Assembly: GCA_945901215.1 (NCBI GenBank)
Contig: CAMDKE010000005.1
Span: forward strand, 1 to 22,666
Reading direction: 5' to 3'
DNA from: Comamonas sp. lk
GTDB taxonomy: Bacteria > Pseudomonadota > Gammaproteobacteria > Burkholderiales > Burkholderiaceae_C
Length of the DNA stretch: 22,666 nucleotides
Part shown: positions 1-7,771 of the stretch, piece after piece
How the letters are laid out: each line of letters begins with the position of its first letter
Numbering within the stretch: position 1 is the first letter of the stretch
The notes under the pieces: model-generated
Told to the model about the DNA's origin: nothing
Databases searched by the model: none
The model's input: the letters and a program-made list of their open reading frames with translations, nothing else
Program-made: the position numbers and the translations under genes

Positions 1-1066
1 TGGGCGTCTCAAAGGTCATGGAGCCCTGCCACATGGTTGCGATCCAGTTAAAGATCTTGACCGCCGTCGGTACGGCAATCAGCATGGTGGCGTACATAAA
101 GAACAACTGACCCGTCACGGGCATGCCCGAGGTAAACATGTGGTGCGCCCAGACAATGAAGGACAAAATGGCGATGCTGGACGTAGCGTAGACCATAGAT
201 GCATAGCCAAAAAGTCGCTTGCGCGCAAAGGTCGGCACAACGTGGCTGATGATGCCGAAAGCTGGCAAGATCATGATGTACACCTCGGGGTGTCCGAAGA
301 ACCAGAAAATGTGTTGGTACATCACCGGGTCACCGCCACCAGCGGGGTTAAAGAAGCTGGTGCCAAAGTGGCGGTCCGTCAACGTCATGGTGATCGCACC
401 GGCCAACACCGGCATCACCGCAATGAGCAAATAGGCGGTGATCAGCCAAGTCCAGGCGAACATGGGCATCTTCATCAGCGTCATGCCTGGCGCACGCATG
501 TTGAGAATGGTGACGATGATGTTGATCGAGCCCATGATGGACGAGGCGCCCAGGATGTGGAGGGCAAAAATACCTGCGTCCATGCTAGGACCCATTTGCA
601 GGGTCAGCGGGGCATAGAGAGTCCAACCCGCAGCCGGCGCACCGCCGGGCATGAAGAACGAACCCACGATCATCAGCCCTGCAGGAATTAACAGCCAAAA
701 GCTGAGGTTGTTCATGCGCGCAAAAGCCATATCAGCCGCGCCAATTTGCAACGGAATCATCCAGTTCGCGAACCCCACAAAGGCCGGCATGATGGCGCCA
801 AACACCATGATCAGGCCGTGCATGGTGGTGAGCTGATTGAACAACTCAGGGTTCACCAACTGCAAACCGGGCTGGAACAGTTCAGCGCGGATGAGAAGGG
901 CCAAGATGCCTCCAATGATCAGCATCGTGAAACTGAACAACAAGTATAGCGTTCCGATATCTTTGTGGTTGGTTGCAAACACCCACCTGCGCCAGCCCGT
1001 AGGAGCGTGGTGATCATCATGGTGTGCATGATCGAGGTTGTTGTGATGGTCTAAAACGGCGCTCAT
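1..1066 (-). CDS. ctaD: Cytochrome c oxidase subunit I, C-terminus beyond the window
   Basis: Catalytic subunit of an aa3-type terminal oxidase in the inner membrane. It reduces oxygen with electrons from the CuA site of subunit II and pumps protons. The first 355 residues are present and the reading frame runs off the left edge, so the gene is partial only because of the window. A His-rich N-terminus (residues 7-20) precedes the first membrane helix. The haem a ligand region MHGLIMVF carries His83. The CuB site shows the GHPEVY motif with His259 and the cross-linking Tyr263, followed by the His308-His309 pair. The ATG at 1066 follows a purine-rich AAGGAAG stretch. It lies 55 bp after ctaC on the same strand and is probably co-transcribed with it. 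Identification is secure. Confidence 0.97.
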   Translation of the reverse strand, partial: MSAVLDHHNNLDHAHHDDHHAPTGWRRWVFATNHKDIGTLYLLFSFTMLIIGGILALLIRAELFQPGLQLVNPELFNQLTTMHGLIMVFGAIMPAFVGFANWMIPLQIGAADMAFARMNNLSFWLLIPAGLMIVGSFFMPGGAPAAGWTLYAPLTLQMGPSMDAGIFALHILGASSIMGSINIIVTILNMRAPGMTLMKMPMFAWTWLITAYLLIAVMPVLAGAITMTLTDRHFGTSFFNPAGGGDPVMYQHIFWFFGHPEVYIMILPAFGIISHVVPTFARKRLFGYASMVYATSSIAILSFIVWAHHMFTSGMPVTGQLFFMYATMLIAVPTAVKIFNWIATMWQGSMTFETP

Positions 1067-1121
1067 ACTGGCTTCCTTTTCAATACTCTTAAATCAATGT
1101 CCACGCGATAGGCTTTTGGGC

Positions 1122-2306
1122 TTACTTACGCAAAGCCATCACTTCGGAAGGCTGAACCACCTGACCCGTCTTGTTGGACCAATGGTTTTTGGTGAAACTA
1201 ATCACCGCCGCAATGTCCGTGTCGCTCAAGGCTTTCCAGGCCGGCATGGCGCCATTGTTCTGGCCGTTGAGCAGGACCATGATTTGCTTGGTCTTGTCGC
1301 TATCAAGGACAACCGCAGCCGCATCCAATGCTTTGATGGGACCAGCACCCTTCCCGCTGGCCTGATGACAAGCGATGCAGTTCTGGGCATAGACTTTTTC
1401 GCCGCGCTGGGAAATTTCGTCCAAGGTCCACACCTTGTTCGGGTCGTCGGCTTTGGCCGCGATTTTCTTTTGCTCACCCGAGACCCACTTGGAGTAATCT
1501 TCCGCCGAAACCACTTTCACATGAATGGGCATGTAGGAGTGCTCTTTTCCGCACAGCTGGGTGCATTGGCCGTAAAAATCGCCGATCTGCTCGGCGCGAA
1601 ACCAGGTATCGCGCACAAATCCGGGAATCGCAGCTTGCTGAATACCAAATGCGGGAACATAAAAGGCGTGGATTACATCGTTAGCCGTGGTAATTAGCCG
1701 AACCTTCTTGTCCACCGGAACCACCAATGGATTGTCGACTTTGAGCAGGTAGTTATCGACATCCTGGCCTTTTTTCGGACCACCGTTGTTCGACATTTCG
1801 CGGTGTTCAGCGTCAATGGTGGCAACAAAGCCAATGCCCTCGCCTTCCCCCTTGAGGTAGTCGTAGCCCCATTTCCATTGCATACCCGTTACCTTGATGG
1901 TCAGGTCTGCGCTGGTGGTGTCTTTCATGGCCACCACCCCTTTGGTAGCGGGCAGCGCCATCAAAATCACAATAATGAAGGGCACCACGGTCCACAGGAT
2001 TTCCACTGTTACCGACTCGTGGAACGTCGCCGCCTTATGGCCCACGGATTTGCGGTGCTTCCAGATGGAATAAAACATCACGGCGAAAACTGCCACAAAA
2101 ATCACCGAACACAAAATCAGCATGAACCAATGAAGCCACTCCTGGTCGCGGGCCACGGAAGTCACTGGCGGATACAAATTCAGTTGGTTTACAGCGGGGC
2201 CGCCGGGTAGATCATTGACGGCATGTGCCAGGTTAATGCCAGTGCTGGCGAGCCACAACAGGGCGGTGGCCGACATTGAAGCCAGATATTTCCAAATGCT
2301 CTTCAT
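1122..2306 (-). CDS. ctaC: Cytochrome c oxidase subunit II with C-terminal cytochrome c domain
   Basis: Accepts electrons from cytochrome c and passes them through CuA to subunit I. The protein has 394 residues with this start. Residues 1-29 look like a signal peptide ending in AHA, and two membrane helices lie at about 59-80 and 103-120. The cupredoxin domain holds the CuA ligands His213, Cys248, Cys252, His256 and Met259. A fused cytochrome c domain follows, with haem motif CIACH (310-314) and a likely axial Met354, as in caa3-type oxidases. The frame is open upstream to 2423, but those 39 extra residues would put Arg- and Cys-rich sequence before the signal peptide, so the ATG at 2306 was chosen. 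It sits between DUF2244 and ctaD. Confidence 0.96.
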   Translation of the reverse strand: MKSIWKYLASMSATALLWLASTGINLAHAVNDLPGGPAVNQLNLYPPVTSVARDQEWLHWFMLILCSVIFVAVFAVMFYSIWKHRKSVGHKAATFHESVTVEILWTVVPFIIVILMALPATKGVVAMKDTTSADLTIKVTGMQWKWGYDYLKGEGEGIGFVATIDAEHREMSNNGGPKKGQDVDNYLLKVDNPLVVPVDKKVRLITTANDVIHAFYVPAFGIQQAAIPGFVRDTWFRAEQIGDFYGQCTQLCGKEHSYMPIHVKVVSAEDYSKWVSGEQKKIAAKADDPNKVWTLDEISQRGEKVYAQNCIACHQASGKGAGPIKALDAAAVVLDSDKTKQIMVLLNGQNNGAMPAWKALSDTDIAAVISFTKNHWSNKTGQVVQPSEVMALRK

Positions 2307-2371
2307 CGTATTCACTTTCAATGCCTCAAAGTATGCAAACCTAGTAACAAAATCCCACGGCCATACCGCAA

Positions 2372-2848
2372 TCAACCGGCATGCACACCACGCCTTATTT
2401 CTGCAGCCAGCGCTGCGCGCCATTCAGGCCGCACAAACCGCCCGATCTTGATCAACTGCCCTTGCCCACGCAGCGAAATGAGCTGCTGGGGTCGTTCAGG
2501 ACACTCTACCCTTAACCATGCGCGCTCAAAGGACACTTGGCGCAAAACACCTTCCAACTCGCACTCCACCGTAACCCGATTGCCATCAATGCAAATACGC
2601 TCCCGGTCCAACGCGCGCCTAGCGAAGCAAAGAAACCCTATCCCCAGCACTAGAACTTCCAGTACCGAAAACGCCAGTACGAGGGTAGCGCCCTGAGTCC
2701 AAAAAAAAACTCCAATAGACAGGGATACTGCGCTTAAAAAACCATAACACCCAGCACACTGGCGGGGCGTCAAAGCGCAGTTTTGACGTAAAAACCATTC
2801 AATCTGAGGGCCATCTGCCGTCGCAAACCTGTATTTAGCGGGACTCAC
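2372..2848 (-). CDS. DUF2244 family membrane protein
   Basis: A 158-residue protein with two closely spaced hydrophobic segments (about 34-52 and 54-76) and a soluble C-terminal part, the usual DUF2244 layout. The N-terminal pattern of RF, then a WFLRQNC-like stretch and LTPRQ is typical of the family. No biochemical role is established. Members often sit next to cytochrome oxidase genes, as here 65 bp upstream of ctaC, which suggests a role in oxidase assembly or membrane biogenesis; that is inference. The start is a GTG at 2848 without a clear Shine-Dalgarno sequence. No ATG in frame would keep the conserved N-terminus. Confidence 0.85.
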   Translation of the reverse strand: MSPAKYRFATADGPQIEWFLRQNCALTPRQCAGCYGFLSAVSLSIGVFFWTQGATLVLAFSVLEVLVLGIGFLCFARRALDRERICIDGNRVTVECELEGVLRQVSFERAWLRVECPERPQQLISLRGQGQLIKIGRFVRPEWRAALAAEIRRGVHAG

Positions 2849-2920
2849 ACTGTGCGCCGGTATTTGTAAGAGTCTTTCGGACTAGGTTGCGAGTAGGAAA
2901 CTTTCCAACGAATGGCGGGC

Positions 2921-2946
2921 ATTGTAGCCCAAGGCATGGCATGCCT
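2921..2946 (-). promoter_or_regulatory. Possible promoter and palindrome upstream of DUF2244-ctaC-ctaD
   Basis: On the minus strand a TACAAT hexamer (2926-2921) resembles a sigma-70 -10 box. Just upstream lies a perfect odd palindrome, AGGCATG-G-CATGCCT (2932-2946), covering the spacer and -35 zone. No good -35 hexamer is seen at 17 bp, so a regulator binding the palindrome could compensate. The assignment is pattern-based only. Confidence 0.3.
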
Positions 2947-2985
2947 GGAGCGGGAAATAAGGTGAAACCCTTAGCTGTCAACGGC

Positions 2986-3921
2986 TTAGCGTTCTCGATG
3001 GGACTGCAGATCGGGCCTTCTCTGCAAGGCATCGCGAAAGTCGGCCAGTGACACACTGGTTTGCGCGCGCACCGGCATACGCGCTGGCGGTTTGAATGCA
3101 TGACCGTAAATGATTTCAAAGTCCAGCCGTAAACGACCGGGCCGCTCCGCGTCGGCCAACCGCAGCGTGATCTGCTCTTGCAGGGCGAGGTGCCAACTTC
3201 TACCGCGCAGTCCCTGGAACCGCTGTGGGTGCAGATTGCGTCCCAAACTTCGCAACTCGGCGAGCAGATTACCGGCGGATGAAAACGTCAGCGTGATGCG
3301 CTCCATGTCCATCACAGGTTCCGCAAAACCGGCGTGCACCAGCATGTCGCCCCAGTCGTGCATGTCGGTGAATTCATGCGCTGGGGCGGACCACCCCTGT
3401 GCAGCATACAGATCGCGCATCTGGCGCAGCGTGTCTGGGCCCAAGCAGGAAAACATGACAAATCCATCGGCTTCGAGCAACTGGTGCCAGCGCTGTATTT
3501 GTGCCTGCGGGTCAGTCTCCATGTGCAAAGCCATATTGGCCCACAGCATATGCACGGGCAGTTTTGGAGGCTCAAATTGCACCGGCTGCGCACGCCAATG
3601 GCGCAGGTCCCACCACGGCTTCGCCAGGACACGTTGGACAATAGCGGCCGCCTGGGGTGGCGTTTGGGCTACAAAACACTGCGCCTGGGGGTAGCGTTGG
3701 GCTAGCAAGGGATGGATAGAAAGTCCGCCGCGCAAGGGCTCCCAATGCAGCCAGCGCTGGGGCTTTTTGACGATCCATTGCAGACGCTCCTGCATGCGTC
3801 GGGCTACCTCTTCATGCAGCCAGGGCGATGCCGCGCTGCCCATAGCCCCAGGCATCTGGGCCCAGCGCGCTGCTGCCAAAGGATCGATGGTAGGGGGGCG
3901 TTGGGTGGGTGGGGGCGGCAT
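2986..3921 (-). CDS. BioC-like methyltransferase-fold protein
   Basis: A 311-residue protein. The second half matches BioC (malonyl-ACP O-methyltransferase of biotin synthesis): an ANMALH segment, a FSCLGPDTL segment, then FTDMHDWGD, AGFAEPVMD and a LLAELRSLGRN-like stretch. The first half does not show the usual glycine-rich SAM motif I. In its place, around residues 57-66, is a Trp/Glu/Arg stretch ending in RGG. It may be a diverged methyltransferase or may have lost SAM binding. No bio genes are adjacent. The ATG at 3921 is chosen because the open frame upstream overlaps the divergent comF gene, which starts at 3975, and adds low-complexity sequence. Confidence 0.75.
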   Translation of the reverse strand: MPPPPTQRPPTIDPLAAARWAQMPGAMGSAASPWLHEEVARRMQERLQWIVKKPQRWLHWEPLRGGLSIHPLLAQRYPQAQCFVAQTPPQAAAIVQRVLAKPWWDLRHWRAQPVQFEPPKLPVHMLWANMALHMETDPQAQIQRWHQLLEADGFVMFSCLGPDTLRQMRDLYAAQGWSAPAHEFTDMHDWGDMLVHAGFAEPVMDMERITLTFSSAGNLLAELRSLGRNLHPQRFQGLRGRSWHLALQEQITLRLADAERPGRLRLDFEIIYGHAFKPPARMPVRAQTSVSLADFRDALQRRPDLQSHRER

Positions 3922-3974
3922 AAAGGTGGCTACATAGGCGTCTAGCGCCGGGCCCCGCGCAGTATATTGGCCCG

Positions 3975-4679
3975 ATGTCGTGGTCTTGGTTTGAAAACAT
4001 GGTACGTCGCATCCCCAGCCGGTGCGCGGTTTGTCATGCCTGGCCGAGCCAAGCGGTATGCGAAGCCTGCGTGAACCGGTTCGCCCAACCCTGTGCGCGC
4101 TGCCGCACGTGTGCACTCCCGTTGGTGATAGGTCAGGTGCAATGCGCCGCTTGTATCCGCACGCTGCCGCCATGGGACGATGCGCTGACCGCAGTGGCCT
4201 ACGAATACCCCTGGTCGCAGCTGGTCGTGGATTTCAAGTTCAGACAAGAGCCAGGTTGGGCGCGCAATATGGCACTGCTGATGCGCAGTGCGCCCTGGGT
4301 CGAGCCGGCATTGGACGCGGCCGATCTGCTGGTGCCCATGCCCCTGTCGCGCCAGCGCTTGCGCGAACGCGGCTTTAACCAAGCCCTGCTTTTGGCGCGC
4401 GCACTGTCAGCGCACAAGACACATCCAAGGCTGCTGATACGCATCAAGGACACGCCGGCGCAAAGCAGCCTACCGAGAGCAGCGCGGCTGGCCAACGTAC
4501 AACACGCCTTTGCCACCGACCCGCTGCGCCAAGCCGAGGTTGAGGGTCGGCGCGTGGTGTTGATCGATGATGTGATGACCAGTGGCGCCTCTTTGGGTGC
4601 AGCCGCACGCAGCTTGCGCCAGGCTGGGGCTGTCCATATCACCACCTTGGTCTTTGCCCGTGCCGAGCCAGGTCACTGA
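3975..4679 (+). CDS. comF: ComF family phosphoribosyltransferase-like protein
   Basis: A 234-residue ComF protein. Homologues take part in DNA uptake for natural transformation, and in some species in plumbagin resistance or recombination. The N-terminus has paired cysteines (17, 20, 29, 32, then 40, 43, 57, 60), probably a zinc-binding double-zinc-ribbon region. The C-terminal half is a phosphoribosyltransferase fold with the PRPP loop VVLIDDVMTSGAS (194-206). A RERGFNQA segment (130-137) is typical of ComF. No Shine-Dalgarno sequence precedes the ATG, and a TATATT hexamer ends 6 bp before it, so a leaderless mRNA is possible. It is divergent from the BioC-like gene and followed after 36 bp by trmL. 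Confidence 0.93.
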   Translation: MSWSWFENMVRRIPSRCAVCHAWPSQAVCEACVNRFAQPCARCRTCALPLVIGQVQCAACIRTLPPWDDALTAVAYEYPWSQLVVDFKFRQEPGWARNMALLMRSAPWVEPALDAADLLVPMPLSRQRLRERGFNQALLLARALSAHKTHPRLLIRIKDTPAQSSLPRAARLANVQHAFATDPLRQAEVEGRRVVLIDDVMTSGASLGAAARSLRQAGAVHITTLVFARAEPGH

Positions 4680-4715
4680 AGCCGGGCAACCGCTTCGGCA
4701 CGCGACAATTGCCCC

Positions 4716-5198
4716 ATGTTTCACATTGTTCTGGTCGAGCCCGAAATTCCGCCCAACACGGGCAACGTCATTCGCCTGGCCGCCAACACCGGTTGCAGTC
4801 TGCATTTGGTTGAGCCGCTGGGATTTTCGATGAACGACAAACACATGCGCCGCGCCGGACTGGACTACCACGAATATGCCCAACTGCGCCTTCACGCCAG
4901 TTGGCAGGCGTTTTTGGACCTAGAGCGCCCGGCCCCGGATCGCCTTTTCACACTGACCACGCGGGGCACACGCAGCCCATTTGAGACGGCTTTCTTGCCC
5001 GGCGACTGGCTTGTTTTTGGGTCCGAAACCAAGGGCATTTCAGATGCGGTGCGAGCGGCGTTTGGGCCGGGTCAAAGCCTCAAACTGCCCATGCAGCCAC
5101 ACCAGCGCAGTTTGAACCTGTCCAACGCCGTGGCCGTCACCGTATTTGAGGCATGGCGCCAAAACGCCTTTGCCGGGGCCTTGGATGGTGCGGTTTAA
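4716..5198 (+). CDS. trmL: tRNA (cytidine/uridine-2'-O-)-methyltransferase TrmL
   Basis: A 160-residue SPOUT-fold enzyme. The family methylates the 2'-O of the wobble nucleotide 34 in certain leucine tRNAs using SAM. The three SPOUT motifs are visible: PPNTGNVIRLAANTG near the N-terminus, the FGSETKGIS loop (about 106-114), and the C-terminal trefoil-knot segment with RSLNLSNAVAV. The length is normal for single-domain TrmL/YibK. A GACAAT hexamer ends 6 bp before the ATG and there is no Shine-Dalgarno sequence, so a leaderless message is plausible. The stop codon shares a TTAA with the stop of the convergent MaoC gene. Confidence 0.94.
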   Translation: MFHIVLVEPEIPPNTGNVIRLAANTGCSLHLVEPLGFSMNDKHMRRAGLDYHEYAQLRLHASWQAFLDLERPAPDRLFTLTTRGTRSPFETAFLPGDWLVFGSETKGISDAVRAAFGPGQSLKLPMQPHQRSLNLSNAVAVTVFEAWRQNAFAGALDGAV

Positions 5199-5650
5199 GG
5201 GTACAAGCGTGCTATCGACTCCGCGATGCAGACGGGCTTGGCTGTACCCTGGCGCTCGATGGTGACTTGCCAGGTCAGTTGCTGACCTTGGTTTTCGATC
5301 GGCTCAGCCTTTAGCAGGGTCAAACTGGCACGCAAACGGCTACCGACCGGTACCGGGCCCATGAAGCGCACCCGGTTGAGCCCGTAATTCACCCCCATAC
5401 GCACGTCGGCTATCAGGATTGCGGAGCCAAAAAACTGCGGAATCAGCGACAGGGTGAGAAAACCATGCGCAATCGGCGCCCCAAACGGACCGGCTTTGGC
5501 GCGTTCAACGTCCACATGAATCCATTGGTGGTCGCCTGTTGCCTGGGCAAACTGGTTGATTGCCTCTTGGGTAAGCAGCACCCAGTCGCTGCTGGCTACC
5601 GGCTGCCCCACCAACGCGACAAGCTCGCCCAGGGTGTCAAATGTTTTCAT
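5195..5650 (-). CDS. MaoC-type (R)-specific enoyl-CoA hydratase
   Basis: A 151-residue single-hotdog protein. The hydratase motif has catalytic Asp40 and His45 (ATGDHQWIHVD region), followed by GPFGAPIAHGFLTLSL, the signature of MaoC-like hydratases such as PhaJ. These hydrate trans-2-enoyl-CoA to (R)-3-hydroxyacyl-CoA and can link beta-oxidation to polyhydroxyalkanoate synthesis. The substrate here is unknown. The open frame extends upstream to 5704, but that would overlap the end of the ParA gene. The ATG at 5650 gives the normal family N-terminus and sits 20 bp after the ParA stop, so the two genes are likely co-transcribed. Confidence 0.88.
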   Translation of the reverse strand: MKTFDTLGELVALVGQPVASSDWVLLTQEAINQFAQATGDHQWIHVDVERAKAGPFGAPIAHGFLTLSLIPQFFGSAILIADVRMGVNYGLNRVRFMGPVPVGSRLRASLTLLKAEPIENQGQQLTWQVTIERQGTAKPVCIAESIARLYP

Positions 5651-5670
5651 AGTGCGTGCCTTGGGAGGCG

Positions 5671-6288
5671 CTAATGGTCCAACCAATGGCAAATCGATTT
5701 CCACTGGGCCAGGTCGCGCTCCATCCGCGCAGAGGCAACATCAAAAATGGTCAAACCGTTGGCGGCCAATTGCACGTAGTTTTGGGTGTCGCGCAGGGTT
5801 CCCACGGTAGGTAAATCGAGTGAGCCTACAAATGCGCTGAGCTGGTCTGCCGCCAAGGTGCGTTCGTCCACCCGCATGGCGACGATGCCGACATCAAGCC
5901 GGTCTGCGTGCCGGCTTTGGGCCAACTCGTCAAGAAAACTACGCGTTGCATAAATGTCAAAAATGCTGGCCTGCAGGGGAACGACCACTTTGTTGGCCCA
6001 CTTCAGAGCCTCCTTGAGCTGCTTTCCCGCCAAGCCGGCCGGCGTGTCGAGCACGACGTGGCTTGCCTCTTTGGGCGGTTTGCCAATATCGCTAGGGTCG
6101 ACCTCCCAATGGCCAATCGGGTTCGCACTGTGGGGCCGCAGGGACAGCCACAGCTGCGAAGATTGCTGCACGTCGGCGTCTCCCAGCAACACCCTATGCC
6201 CCTGAGACGCGAAATAGCCGGCGATATGGGTCGAGAGCGTCGATTTGCCAACGCCGCCTTTGGGGTTGGCAACAACAATGCGTGTCAT
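5671..6288 (-). CDS. ParA/MinD-like ATPase (orphan)
   Basis: A 205-residue deviant Walker-A ATPase. Residues 9-17 read PKGGVGKST with the signature lysine (Lys10) of the ParA/MinD class. A DADVQQSS segment and a Walker B-like VVLDTPAG follow. The size matches the short ParA group without an N-terminal helix-turn-helix, used for partitioning plasmids, positioning cellular cargo or organising polar proteins. No ParB or centromere-like repeats are adjacent, so the cargo is unknown. The start has a good Shine-Dalgarno (GAGAGGA) upstream of the ATG. It is transcribed with the downstream MaoC gene. Confidence 0.88.
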   Translation of the reverse strand: MTRIVVANPKGGVGKSTLSTHIAGYFASQGHRVLLGDADVQQSSQLWLSLRPHSANPIGHWEVDPSDIGKPPKEASHVVLDTPAGLAGKQLKEALKWANKVVVPLQASIFDIYATRSFLDELAQSRHADRLDVGIVAMRVDERTLAADQLSAFVGSLDLPTVGTLRDTQNYVQLAANGLTIFDVASARMERDLAQWKSICHWLDH

Positions 6289-6460
6289 GAAAAATCCTCT
6301 CCAAGGTGGTGGGCAGTAGCAATATTATGGGCGCTGGGCACTGGGCGCCCCAGGCCAGGCCGCCCCAGACCATCGCACCAGTGAAAATGCCCAGCAAAAG
6401 GACTGAAGGTGCCCAGACGGCATAGAAATCTTGGGCAGTAATGAGGGGCCACTAGTCGTT

Positions 6461-6479
6461 CATGGGCGAAAGGCCCATG
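6461..6479 (+). promoter_or_regulatory. Hairpin in the leader of the DUF1841 gene
   Basis: Perfect 7-bp inverted repeat CATGGGC / GCCCATG with a GAAAG loop, ending 14 bp before the ATG at 6494. It lies in the 205-bp gap between the divergent ParA and DUF1841 genes and has no T-run, so it is not an obvious terminator. It could be a leader structure affecting translation, or an operator. Nothing else definite is seen in that gap. Confidence 0.4.
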
Positions 6480-6493
6480 GTAAGCTTTTGAGA

Positions 6494-6928
6494 ATGTTCA
6501 ATCCCTCACAAGCCGACGTCCGCCGCTATTTTTGCGCCGTCTATGCCAAGGCCCGTGCATATGAGCCACTCGAAGCGCTAGAAGCCATCGCCGCCCAATG
6601 GATTGACGAACACCCCGAAACCCACGTCGACCTGCGCGACGCCGACGCCGCAGTAGCGGCTGTCTACGATGGCAGCACAGGCCGCACCAACCCCTTTTTA
6701 CACCTTTCGATGCACTTGTCGATCAGCGAGCAGTGCTCCATCGACCAGCCGCGCGGCATCCGCCAAGCCGTTGAACTGCTTGCCCACAAACGCAATTCCT
6801 TGCACCTGGCGCACCACGGTGCCATGGAATGCCTGGGCTCCATGCTTTGGGAAAGTCAGCGCGCAGGGCAACCGCCCGACGGCGATGCGTACATGGCCTG
6901 CGTGCAACGCCATGCAACCACGGATTGA
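6494..6928 (+). CDS. DUF1841 family protein
   Basis: A 144-residue soluble protein that begins MFNPSQADVRRYF, the conserved opening of DUF1841. Further conserved features are a PFLHLSMHLSI segment in the middle and a HHGAMECLGSMLWE-like C-terminal part. The family is common in beta- and gammaproteobacteria and has no known function. The His-rich segments could suggest metal binding, but this is speculative. The frame is open back to 6431, but the ATG at 6494 matches the family start. The gene is followed immediately by a strong terminator shared with the convergent cytochrome c4 gene. Confidence 0.87.
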   Translation: MFNPSQADVRRYFCAVYAKARAYEPLEALEAIAAQWIDEHPETHVDLRDADAAVAAVYDGSTGRTNPFLHLSMHLSISEQCSIDQPRGIRQAVELLAHKRNSLHLAHHGAMECLGSMLWESQRAGQPPDGDAYMACVQRHATTD

Positions 6929-6935
6929 TGTAAAC

Positions 6936-6963
6936 AAAAAACCGCCCAAGGGCGGTTTTTTTT
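6936..6963. terminator. Bidirectional rho-independent terminator
   Basis: A stem ACCGCCC/GGGCGGT (6941-6956) with a tiny AA loop is flanked by an A-run on the left and eight T on the right. It can end both the DUF1841 transcript (plus) and the cytochrome c4 transcript (minus). Confidence 0.9.
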
Positions 6964-6980
6964 GCTAAGCGAGACCGCTA

Positions 6981-7646
6981 TCAGCGGAAGCGACTCTCGG
7001 GCACCGTCTTAACTACGCCGGGCAAGCTGCCCACGTAGCTAGCCATCACCTTGAGTTCAGCATTAGAGAATTGTTTGGCGATACCGGCCATGATGGCGTT
7101 GCCGCGGCCCACCTGCGGGTTACCTTCGGTCTTATACGACTTTAGCGCCACGTAAAGGTAGTCGCTGTGCTGGCCAGCGATTTTGGGGTAGCTTGGGTCA
7201 ATCGGCTTGCTCAAGTTGTCGCCGTGGCAAGAGGCACAACCACCTTTTGCAACCAGCTCCATCGCTTTAGCCGAACCGTCGGCCGCCTTGTCCAATTGCT
7301 TGGCTTCAGCGTCCACGCCACTGGCAGCGTAAAAGGCAGCCAAGTCCGCCATGTCTTGGTCGGTTAAGGAGGTAGCAATTCCGCGCATGCTGGGGTGCTT
7401 GCGCTCGCCCTTTTTGTATGCATTTAATGCGGAGACGATGTACTTTTCGCCTTGGCCTGAAATCTTGGGCACTTTGTAAATCTCGGGGAAGCTGGCCTGG
7501 TATCCGGCAATACCATGGCATCCGGTACACATGGCGTTTTTCTTGGCGCCCGCAGCGGCATCACCCTTGAGGTCTTGGGCTTGGGCAGACAGGGCCGTCA
7601 CAGAAGCGACAAGTAGGGCAACCAGGGGGCGAAGCGATAGATTCAT
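6981..7646 (-). CDS. Dihaem cytochrome c4
   Basis: A periplasmic electron carrier of 221 residues. Residues 1-23 form a signal peptide ending in AQA. Two class I cytochrome c domains follow, with haem motifs CTGCH (40-44) and CASCH (137-141). Each domain has a downstream Met candidate for axial ligation (Met87 in the HPSMRGIA context and Met186 in NAIMAGIA). Cytochromes c4 feed electrons to terminal oxidases such as cbb3 or aa3, so the protein may serve the oxidase at the left edge; that link is inference. The ATG at 7646 was preferred over the upstream frame to 7790 because it begins exactly at the signal peptide. Confidence 0.93.
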   Translation of the reverse strand: MNLSLRPLVALLVASVTALSAQAQDLKGDAAAGAKKNAMCTGCHGIAGYQASFPEIYKVPKISGQGEKYIVSALNAYKKGERKHPSMRGIATSLTDQDMADLAAFYAASGVDAEAKQLDKAADGSAKAMELVAKGGCASCHGDNLSKPIDPSYPKIAGQHSDYLYVALKSYKTEGNPQVGRGNAIMAGIAKQFSNAELKVMASYVGSLPGVVKTVPESRFR

Positions 7647-7771
7647 TTTGCGCAGACAATCGAAGGAGTATTGGTACAAATTAGCTGGCGAATTATATCG
7701 GCCATGCGCTGGTGGCTCCGCTGCTGGCATTTCTTCTGAGTTCACTGACTTTTTGTTGTATTGCCCCTCCC

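Noticed and set aside
140..691. Plus-strand open frame opposite ctaD
   Set aside because: Antisense to a secure cytochrome oxidase gene, low-complexity charged product, no domain.
3922..4173. N-terminal extension of the BioC-like gene over the comF start
   Set aside because: It overlaps a divergent gene and has no family similarity.
7712..7771. Upstream GTG start for the MoxR gene
   Set aside because: It adds a hydrophobic 20-residue stretch that the cytoplasmic family does not have.
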